DNA of 30,065 nucleotides from an uncultured Clostridia bacterium (GTDB lineage Bacteria; Bacillota; Clostridia; Christensenellales; Borkfalkiaceae): the NCBI GenBank assembly GCA_944354085.1, contig CALVPW010000071.1, positions 1 through 30,065 on the forward strand. Reading direction: 5' to 3'. A program made the position numbers and the translations under genes. The notes beneath the pieces were generated by a model. That model was not told where the DNA came from and made no database searches. It was given only the letters and a program-made list of their open reading frames with translations. Of this stretch, positions 24,344 through 30,065 are shown one piece after another. Within the stretch, counting starts at the first letter, position 1, and every line of letters starts with the position of its first letter.

Positions 24344-25921
24344 TTAAAACAGCGGCGCGAAGATCTTGGCGAGTTCGCAGACGCCCCGCCAGACGACGTT
24401 GCGCTTGGCGTCCGCCTCCGTCTGACGGGCGGAGAGCGCGAACGTCTCCTCGAAATCGCAGCGTATCTGCGACAGCGCCTTTGTCCCGTACATGAGCACC
24501 GCGTCTTCGAAGTGGAACAAAAGCGAGCGGTAATCGCAGTTGATCGTCCCGACCACGCCCATGCAGTCGTCTGCCAAAAATACTTTTGCGTGCAAAAATC
24601 CCGGCATATATTCGTAGATCTTTACGCCGCCGCGGATGAGCGCCATATAGTTGGAGCGCGTGAGCGCGAACACCACCTTTTTATCGGGGATGTGCGGCGT
24701 GATGATGCGCACGTCCACCCCGCGCGCCGCCGCCATGACGAGCGCCTCGCGCAGGCGGTAATCGATGATGAGATAGGGCGTCATGATCCACACGTAGTTC
24801 TTTGCGGTGGAGAGGATGTTCAGATACACGTCCTCCCCCACGCTGCGCGCGTACATGGGGCGCGGTCCGCTCCCGTACGGCTGCACGAAGCCCTCGCCTT
24901 CGAACGCCTCGTACGCGGCGGGCAGATAGGGCGTATAATCCTCGCACGTCTTTTTGCTGAGATTATACAGCTTCAAAAACATGAGCAGGAGCCCCTTGAC
25001 TCCCTCGCCTTCCAGCCGCACCGCCGTATCCTTCCACATGCCGAAGGGGTGCTTTTCGTTGACGTACTCGTCGGCGATATTGATGCCGCCCGTGTAGCCG
25101 ACCGTGCCGTCGATCACGGTGATTTTGCGGTGGTCGCGGTTGTTGTGCACGTTGGTGACGACGGGCACGAAGGGATTGAATTTGACGCACTTGATGCCCA
25201 GCTTTTCCAGCTTTTTATGATAGACGAGGTGCACCTTGCCCATGCAGCCGATGTCGTCGTACATGAACCGCACCTCGACGCCCTCCCGCACCTTGCGGGC
25301 GAGCACGTCGACGACGCTGCTCCAGAACACGCCGCGTTCGAGAATAAAGTACTCCATGAAGATGTACTTTTGCGCCTTGCCGAGATCCTCCAAAAGGCGC
25401 GCCCAAAAGAGCTCGCCCGAGGGGAAGTACTCCGTTTTCGTCTTTTCGTAGACGAGCGCGGCGGGATTGGTGGTGACGAGCGCCTCGCTCACGTCCGACC
25501 AGCGCCCCATCTCCTCGTTGATGCGGCGCAGCGTCACGCCGCCCGTCTCGAATTTTTTGCTGTGTTCAAAGAGCGCGCGGTACCGCTTTTGCACCTTTTT
25601 GGAGGGACGGTGCGAGGAAAATACGGCATAGATGGCGACGCCGAAGACGTTCAGAAAGACGATGCACAAGATCCACGGGATCTTGGTCTCGGGCACCATG
25701 TCGCGGTTGGCGGCGTGCAGGGCGGCAAGGAAAACGGTCAGCCAGATGAGCACCTGCAGCGCAAGTTCGATCCAGCTGCGCGCGGCGGGGAATTCCACCG
25801 CGAGCCAGCCCGCGAACACCCATACGACGCCCCATACCAAAAGAACGTCCACCAAAAAAAAGAGGATAATGGTGAGCGCCACGATAAAAAAGCGGCTGAA
25901 AATACGTTTTAGCATGCGCAC
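24344..25921 (-). CDS. cls: Cardiolipin synthase (phospholipase D family)
   Basis: Transfers a phosphatidyl group between two phosphatidylglycerol molecules to make cardiolipin. The 525 residues start with three hydrophobic segments (about 10-38, 52-70 and 82-101, the PLDc_N region) and carry two HKD motifs: H264-x-K266-x4-D271 (HRKITVID) and H444-x-K446-x4-D451 (HAKVFLAD). The start is GTG at 25921, eight bases after AGGAGG; an ATG two codons later is too far from that site. It follows trmL by 24 bases, probably in the same transcript. Confidence 0.94.
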   Translation of the reverse strand: MRMLKRIFSRFFIVALTIILFFLVDVLLVWGVVWVFAGWLAVEFPAARSWIELALQVLIWLTVFLAALHAANRDMVPETKIPWILCIVFLNVFGVAIYAVFSSHRPSKKVQKRYRALFEHSKKFETGGVTLRRINEEMGRWSDVSEALVTTNPAALVYEKTKTEYFPSGELFWARLLEDLGKAQKYIFMEYFILERGVFWSSVVDVLARKVREGVEVRFMYDDIGCMGKVHLVYHKKLEKLGIKCVKFNPFVPVVTNVHNNRDHRKITVIDGTVGYTGGINIADEYVNEKHPFGMWKDTAVRLEGEGVKGLLLMFLKLYNLSKKTCEDYTPYLPAAYEAFEGEGFVQPYGSGPRPMYARSVGEDVYLNILSTAKNYVWIMTPYLIIDYRLREALVMAAARGVDVRIITPHIPDKKVVFALTRSNYMALIRGGVKIYEYMPGFLHAKVFLADDCMGVVGTINCDYRSLLFHFEDAVLMYGTKALSQIRCDFEETFALSARQTEADAKRNVVWRGVCELAKIFAPLF

Positions 25922-25945
25922 GGCGCCTTCCTCCTTTTTCGCCTT

Positions 25946-26446
25946 TTAATCATCCCATTGGAGACGGTGCAGTTCCCCTTTTTGTTCGAGCCCCGCGAAC
26001 GCATTTTGCCTGAGCCCCTCGTATACGGCGATCGCCACGCTGTTGGAGAGGTTGAGCGAGCGCGCCTCCTCCCGCATGGGGATGCGTACGCAATCCTTTG
26101 GATGGGCGACGAGAAGCTCTTCGGGCAGCCCCTTCGTCTCCTTCCCGAACACGAGATAATCCTCCGCGCGGTACGCCGCTTCGCAGTAAGCGCGGCGGGC
26201 TTTCGTGGTGAAAAAATGCATGCGCGCGCCCTGCGGGCAGTCGTCCAAAAACGCCTGCCAATCCTCGTGCACGACGACGTGGACGAGGTGCCAATAATCC
26301 AGCCCCGCGCGCTTCAGGTATTTATCGGAGATCTCGAACCCGAGCGGTTTGATGAGATGCAGCGTGCATCCCGTTGCGGCGCACGTGCGCGCGATGTTGC
26401 CCGCGTTCTGCGGGATCTCGGGTTCGACGAGAACGACGTGGAACAT
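25946..26446 (-). CDS. trmL: tRNA (cytidine(34)-2'-O)-methyltransferase TrmL
   Basis: SPOUT-class methyltransferase that 2'-O-methylates the wobble base of tRNA-Leu species using S-adenosylmethionine. The 166 residues show VLVEPEIPQNAGNIART at the start, then FGKETKGLPEE and IPMREEARSLNLSNSVAIAVYE, which form the trefoil-knot cofactor site. The ATG at 26446 follows GGCAGGAGAAAAAT; upstream in-frame codons run back through the promoter and are not coding. It is the first gene of a two-gene unit with cls. Confidence 0.96.
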   Translation of the reverse strand: MFHVVLVEPEIPQNAGNIARTCAATGCTLHLIKPLGFEISDKYLKRAGLDYWHLVHVVVHEDWQAFLDDCPQGARMHFFTTKARRAYCEAAYRAEDYLVFGKETKGLPEELLVAHPKDCVRIPMREEARSLNLSNSVAIAVYEGLRQNAFAGLEQKGELHRLQWDD

Positions 26447-26480
26447 ATTTTTCTCCTGCCGGAAGCGGTGTTTTTTCCAT

Positions 26481-26509
26481 ATTTTACCGCAAACGCCGCC
26501 TTTTTGCAA
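26481..26509 (-). promoter_or_regulatory. Promoter of trmL-cls
   Basis: TTGCAA at 26504-26509, 17 bases, TAAAAT at 26481-26486 on the minus strand, about 35 bases before the trmL start. Confidence 0.7.
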
Positions 26510-26568
26510 GGGGCGCGCCGTCTTTTTGAAAAATTTTTCGTGAATTTTCACAAAGATGGATAAAATCC

Positions 26569-26596
26569 TTGACATTCCCTTGCATCTGCGTATAAT
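26569..26596 (+). promoter_or_regulatory. Plus-strand consensus promoter of a candidate small RNA
   Basis: TTGACA at 26569-26574 and TATAAT at 26591-26596 with a 16-base spacer, pointing right between two minus-strand genes. No protein gene follows on this strand before the terminator that ends at 26692. Confidence 0.75.
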
Positions 26597-26602
26597 AATG
26601 CA

Positions 26603-26692
26603 TGTTTCCTGCATAACGCAGGCATTCCCTTACGCTTATACGCATCCATATTTTTTCTCATGAAAAAGCCGAGCGGTTCCGCTCGGTTTTTT
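26603..26692 (+). ncRNA. Candidate small RNA of about 90 nt
   Basis: Defined by the promoter at 26569-26596 and a strong intrinsic terminator at 26664-26692. It contains a 5' hairpin (CCTGC at 26608-26612 with GCAGG at 26618-26622), then a pyrimidine-rich single-stranded stretch. An ATG at 26598 opens a 21-codon frame ending at the TGA at 26661-26663, but it has no ribosome binding site and would lie at or before the transcription start. No known RNA family is recognised. The terminator also serves ypeB on the other strand. Confidence 0.45.
26664..26692. terminator. Bidirectional intrinsic terminator
   Basis: Stem CCGAGCGG/CCGCTCGG with a TT loop, five A on the left and six T on the right. 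It can end ypeB transcription from the right and the candidate small RNA from the left. Confidence 0.92.
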
Positions 26693-26712
26693 CATATCAA
26701 CGAAATATCCCC

Positions 26713-28314
26713 TCATCTGAGATATCTGCCGTGCGCGCCGTCGTGGATGCGGTAGATGCACACCTCGTCCCCCGTGGCGGCGTCGAGGAAGACGAGATAG
26801 CCCTCCTCCCCGCTTTTGCAGGCGAACTCGTAACAGAGCGTCTCCCGCCCGCGGACGGGCAACAGCGCCAGACGGCTCGCCTCCACCGTGAGCGCGTCCG
26901 AAAGTTTTTGACGCGCCTCCCCTTCGCCGAGCGTCGGCGAAAGCTCGCCGCGCGCGTTCTCGTGATTGAACAGATATCCGCGGGCGTTCATGCCCGTGAC
27001 GCGCCCCGTCTCCTTGCAGACGCGCACCTGCACCATATCGGGATAACAATACACGCCGTCGCGCACGGTGACGTACGTGACGCAAGCCGCCGTGCCCGTA
27101 TCCGACTGCCAGACCGCCGCCATATCCTCGAATCCGCGGGCGAGGAGAAATTCGCGGGCGATCGCTTCGCAAGCGCCGAGGTCGAAGTTGACCGCGCCGC
27201 ACGCGCCGTAGCTTTCGAAGAAGGCGACGTCGCCGCCGTGCTCGGTGACCTGCGCGAAGATCTCTGCGCCGTTCTCGTCGGTCACGGTGAAATCGTAGCA
27301 CGTCATCCCGCGCGCATGCGTCTCGCCCGTGAGGCGTACCTCCGCGACATGGTACCCCGAAAAGAAGTCCAAAAGTTTTTCTTCCGCCTCCGCGGCGCTC
27401 ACTTTCGCGCGCTTTTTGACGTTATCTTCCTCGACGTTCTTCTCCCACGGGCGCGGCGCGTTTTCCTCTTTGCGGGCGGCACGCATCTCGTCGCGCCAGC
27501 CGTCGAGCGCCTCCGCCGATCCGCCGAAAAACCGCATGAACGACGAAGGCTGCACGGCGAGCGCGTTGAGCGTGTGTGCGAGCGCGGCGTTCGCCGTGCA
27601 CAGACGGGCGGCGGCCGCCTGTTCGCGCGCCGTGAGCGGCTGCCCTGCGGCGAGCTTTGCGAGCATGCGCCGCGCGTAACCGTTCGTATGATTGATGAAC
27701 GCCGAGAGCTCTGCGCCCGTCTCGCCGACGACGGGGAGCTTTTCGAGCGCGCTCTCCATCAACGCGCTGTTGACGAGCACTTCGGTGAGCAGCATGCGCT
27801 GCTCGCCCGCACCCGCGGAAACGCGGAGCTTATTCAGATCGTCGTCCAGCGCCTCGGAGACGGCGACGAGCTCGTAGAGGGTGGCGCGGCAGGCGTTCTC
27901 TGCCTGTCGCTGCATGCCGTTCATGCGCACCGTCCCCGTTGCGACGACGGTGGCGAGCGCAAGGCACGCCGCCCCGAGCGAGACGACCGCGGCGATCCAG
28001 CCGCCGATGCCGCGCGGACGCTTCTTTTTTTCCGCACGCGCCTGCTCTTTTTGCGCGCGTTCCGCCGCCCGCTTTTTCTCCGCCTGTTCTTTGCGCGCGG
28101 CGCGCTCCTTTTTGGCGCGCTGTTTTTGCGCTTGGCGGGCGGCCGCGTCCGCCTGTTTTTGCGCCGCCTCCGCCTTTGCCGCGCCGATGCGCGCCTCGGC
28201 TGCCGCGCGTTCCGCTGCCTCGGCTGCCCGCTGCTGTTCCTTGACGCGGTCGCGGGCGATCTCTTCCACCTTTTCCGCGCCGCTCGATACGTTCTTCCCG
28301 ATCTCCTCTTGCAT
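26713..28314 (-). CDS. ypeB: Germination protein YpeB with an N-terminal coiled-coil extension
   Basis: Partner of the cortex-lytic enzyme SleB in spores; YpeB is needed for SleB to be held and kept stable in the dormant spore. Of the 533 residues, 103-125 form a membrane anchor, followed by the helical N-terminal domain and, in the last 200, PepSY-like repeats (YDFTVTDENGAEIFAQV, MVQVRVCKETGRVTGMNARG, YLVFLDAATGDEVCIYRI). Ahead of the anchor is a roughly 100-residue, highly charged Ala/Lys/Glu/Arg-rich coiled coil that typical YpeB proteins lack. The ATG at 28314 follows GGAGGAGAG, 16 bases after sleB. Confidence 0.9.
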   Translation of the reverse strand: MQEEIGKNVSSGAEKVEEIARDRVKEQQRAAEAAERAAAEARIGAAKAEAAQKQADAAARQAQKQRAKKERAARKEQAEKKRAAERAQKEQARAEKKKRPRGIGGWIAAVVSLGAACLALATVVATGTVRMNGMQRQAENACRATLYELVAVSEALDDDLNKLRVSAGAGEQRMLLTEVLVNSALMESALEKLPVVGETGAELSAFINHTNGYARRMLAKLAAGQPLTAREQAAAARLCTANAALAHTLNALAVQPSSFMRFFGGSAEALDGWRDEMRAARKEENAPRPWEKNVEEDNVKKRAKVSAAEAEEKLLDFFSGYHVAEVRLTGETHARGMTCYDFTVTDENGAEIFAQVTEHGGDVAFFESYGACGAVNFDLGACEAIAREFLLARGFEDMAAVWQSDTGTAACVTYVTVRDGVYCYPDMVQVRVCKETGRVTGMNARGYLFNHENARGELSPTLGEGEARQKLSDALTVEASRLALLPVRGRETLCYEFACKSGEEGYLVFLDAATGDEVCIYRIHDGAHGRYLR

Positions 28315-28330
28315 ATTCTCTCCTCCCTGT

Positions 28331-29050
28331 TCAAATGGCAAAGACGTGTTTGCCGATCACCGTGACTGTCTGCCGTTCAAAGATCCACGCGCTCGTCGCC
28401 ACGGCGGGGTTGTAATAATACAGACATCCGTACGTGGGATCCCACCCGTTCATCGCGTCGCGTGCGGCGTTGTACGCCGTTTCGTTGGGTTCGAGGTTGA
28501 TCTGCCCGTCGTCCACGGCGGTGAACGCCCCTTTCTGATAGATGACGCCCGCCACCGTGTTGGGGAACTGCGGGCTCTTGACGCGGTTCATGATGACCGC
28601 GCCGATGGCGACCTGTCCCGTATAGCTCTCCCCGCGGCCTTCGGCGTAGATCGCCTTTGCCATGAGATAGAGATCGGACGAGGTGTAGCCGTTCCCGCCG
28701 CCGCTCCCGCTGCCTGCGAGCGCGTTGTACGAATCGTTCATGCCGAGCGCCTTATACGTCGCCTTGCCGACGACGCCGTCCGCCGTGAGCCCGTTTTTTT
28801 GCTGAAAATACACCACGGCTTTTTTTGTTCCTGCGCCGAAAATGCCGTCCACCGCGCCCGTATAATATCCCCAATTTTTTAAGCGGCGCTGTACCTCCTT
28901 GACTTCGCCGCCGCGGCTTCCCTGCCGCAGCACGGCGCAGTCGACTGCGACGAGCGCCGTCTCCCCGCCGCGGACGATCGCCGCCGCGCCGCCCGCCGCG
29001 AGCATGAGCCCCGCGGCGCAGAGCACGCCTGCCATCCAAGACTTTTTCAT
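28331..29050 (-). CDS. sleB: Spore cortex-lytic enzyme SleB
   Basis: Lytic transglycosylase that breaks cortex peptidoglycan during germination. It has 239 residues: an N-terminal hydrophobic signal (5-25), a peptidoglycan-binding repeat at about 43-102 (LRQGSRGGEVKEVQRRL, GTKKAVVYFQQKNGL), a Gly/Ser linker (112-121) and the hydrolase-2 catalytic domain (127-239) with catalytic Glu137 in AEGRGE and the later IGAVIMNRV and GAFTAV motifs. The ATG at 29050 follows GGAGGAAGGT. It is the first gene of sleB-ypeB, which is normally expressed in the forespore. Confidence 0.96.
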   Translation of the reverse strand: MKKSWMAGVLCAAGLMLAAGGAAAIVRGGETALVAVDCAVLRQGSRGGEVKEVQRRLKNWGYYTGAVDGIFGAGTKKAVVYFQQKNGLTADGVVGKATYKALGMNDSYNALAGSGSGGGNGYTSSDLYLMAKAIYAEGRGESYTGQVAIGAVIMNRVKSPQFPNTVAGVIYQKGAFTAVDDGQINLEPNETAYNAARDAMNGWDPTYGCLYYYNPAVATSAWIFERQTVTVIGKHVFAI

Positions 29051-29210
29051 ACCTTCCTCCTGCGATTACCTTGCGCAAGCCGCCGCGTTTTATGCAAGCG
29101 AGAAAGCGGGCTTTCCGCGCTGCGAAGGAAAAGCGAGACGATTTTGGGGATTTTACAAATTTTTTACACTTTTGTGACAACTTTATGAGGACTTTTGCGC
29201 CCCGATGCTG

Positions 29211-29216
29211 TATAAT
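29211..29216 (+). promoter_or_regulatory. -10 box of the phospholipase C-like gene
   Basis: A perfect TATAAT 26 bases before the plus-strand start at 29243. The -35 region is poor. The 192-base divergent gap up to sleB otherwise shows only ribosome binding sites and no clear forespore promoter. Confidence 0.5.
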
Positions 29217-29242
29217 GTCTCCGTACACAAAGGAAACTAACG

Positions 29243-30043
29243 ATGCCTGCTACGTATGCGCACAAAAAATTCGGCGACGACGTGCGCGCCGCCTTCATAC
29301 AAACATTCCCCGCCCTCGGGACGCATCCCGAAAGTTTTGCGGCGGGGCTGCACGGGCCCGACCCGCTCTTTTACTTTAAGCCGCTCAAAAAAACGCCCGT
29401 CCGCGCGCTGGGGAACGCGCTCCATCTGCGTTCCGCCGCCGCCTTTTTTACGGCGGCGCGCCCGCTTTTTGCCGCCCGCGGCAAACGGGACGCAGATCTT
29501 GCGTACCTGATGGGATTTGCCTGTCACTTCTGCCTCGACAGCGTATGCCACGGCGAAGTCGCGGCGCAGATGCAAAAAAGCGGCTTAACGCACGAAGGCA
29601 TCGAAGCCGCCTTTGAAAAGATGCTGCTCGAAGAGGACGGCTTCGTCCCCCACCGCGCCCGCCTGACGGGGCATATCCGCCCCGTGCCCGAGGCATACGA
29701 GGCGCTCGCCGTCTACTGCGGCGTTTCGGACGGCGAAGCAAAAAAGGCGCTCTCGTCCATGCGCTTTTACTGCGGTCTTTTGCGGGCGCCGAACCGCCTG
29801 AAACGGAGCGCCGTGCTTGCGGGGCTACGCCTTGCGGGAAAGTACGCCTCCGTCGCGCCCATGCTCATCCCGCTGAAAACGACGGACGCCGCCCAAAATG
29901 CGTGCGCGGCGCTCCGTCCGCTTTACGACGCGGCGCTTCACAAGGCAAACACGCTGCTGCCCGCGCTTTGGGCGTTCCTCTCGGAAGGCGCGCCGCTCCA
30001 CGAGGCATTTTACAGCAATTTCGAAAGCGAGGAGAAGATATGA
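29243..30043 (+). CDS. Zinc-dependent phospholipase C family protein
   Basis: A 266-residue protein of the zinc-dependent phospholipase C-like family (S1/P1-nuclease-related fold), recognised by the start MPATYAHKKFGDDV, the HGPDPLFY motif near residue 37 and HFCLDSVCH near 94, whose His and Asp residues would bind zinc. No signal peptide is seen, so it is probably cytoplasmic, as are many clostridial members of unknown substrate. The ATG at 29243 follows AAAGGAAAC. Its stop overlaps the next start as ATGA. Confidence 0.88.
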   Translation: MPATYAHKKFGDDVRAAFIQTFPALGTHPESFAAGLHGPDPLFYFKPLKKTPVRALGNALHLRSAAAFFTAARPLFAARGKRDADLAYLMGFACHFCLDSVCHGEVAAQMQKSGLTHEGIEAAFEKMLLEEDGFVPHRARLTGHIRPVPEAYEALAVYCGVSDGEAKKALSSMRFYCGLLRAPNRLKRSAVLAGLRLAGKYASVAPMLIPLKTTDAAQNACAALRPLYDAALHKANTLLPALWAFLSEGAPLHEAFYSNFESEEKI

Positions 30044-30065
30044 AACGATTGTCCCCTGCCCGCAG
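30040..30065 (+). CDS. Start of a further gene, cut by the window end
   Basis: An ATG at 30040 overlaps the previous stop (ATGA) and follows GGAGAAGAT. Only eight codons (MKRLSPAR) are inside the window, too few to identify. Probably co-translated with the phospholipase C-like gene. Confidence 0.7.

Noticed and set aside
26598..26663. A 21-codon open frame inside the candidate small RNA
   Set aside because: No ribosome binding site, and the ATG falls at or before the predicted transcription start.
26731..28365. A 544-codon plus-strand open frame opposite ypeB
   Set aside because: Shadow of ypeB. The candidate plus-strand promoter at 26569 is followed by a terminator before this frame.
29051..29100. 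A GCATA...CAAGGTA pair upstream of sleB, resembling a sigma-G promoter
   Set aside because: The -10 half matches poorly and the transcript would start within the ribosome binding site, so it is too weak to list as a feature.

Overview
The window is chromosomal DNA of a GC-rich, spore-forming member of the Clostridia (Firmicutes/Bacillota), probably an uncultured gut lineage. The evidence is the classic Firmicutes block yqfC-yqfD-phoH-pgpH-ybeY-era-yqzL-recO, the spore genes sleB/ypeB and yqfC/yqfD, strong AGGAGG ribosome binding sites, sigma-A promoters, and an intergenic repeat of a style familiar from gut clostridia. Almost everything is on the minus strand. Only the last gene (29243 onward) and one candidate small RNA are on the plus strand. 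No rRNA, tRNA, CRISPR, phage or transposase gene is visible.

Layout, left to right. 1-715: a tandem array of palindromic GC-rich repeat units with no gene. 802-5283: a giant secreted lipoprotein with Ig-like and CxxC repeats and its own promoter. 5508-8552: a complete de novo NAD operon nadA-nadB-nadC, with a promoter and two dyads upstream. 8692-14484: the yqfC...recO block (sporulation, PhoH, c-di-AMP phosphodiesterase, YbeY, Era, YqzL, RecO). 14567-20818: an F-type ATP synthase operon a-c-b-(delta/alpha)-gamma-beta-epsilon behind a perfect consensus promoter. 21012-24195: a secreted protein, a PlsC-like acyltransferase with a zinc ribbon, MntP under a manganese riboswitch, and a small PriA-domain-like protein. 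24241-24323: a solitary copy of the repeat. 24344-26446: cardiolipin synthase and TrmL. 26600-26692: a candidate small RNA. 26713-29050: sleB-ypeB for germination. 29243-30043: a zinc-dependent phospholipase C-like protein, then the first codons of another gene.

The genes are mostly core functions: NAD synthesis, energy coupling, ribosome maturation and DNA repair, phospholipid synthesis, Mn homeostasis, and spore formation/germination. Translational coupling by ATGA overlaps is common.

The most unusual thing is the ATP synthase. There is no separate delta gene. Instead the alpha subunit carries an N-terminal piece matching only the C-terminal domain of delta/OSCP, and the c subunit has a roughly 70-residue N-terminal extension with an extra hydrophobic segment. 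Other points worth a look are a likely ACG start for phoH, a c-di-AMP phosphodiesterase without its extracellular sensor, a possible leaderless sigma-E-type start for yqfC, the small RNA candidate, and the repeat family.
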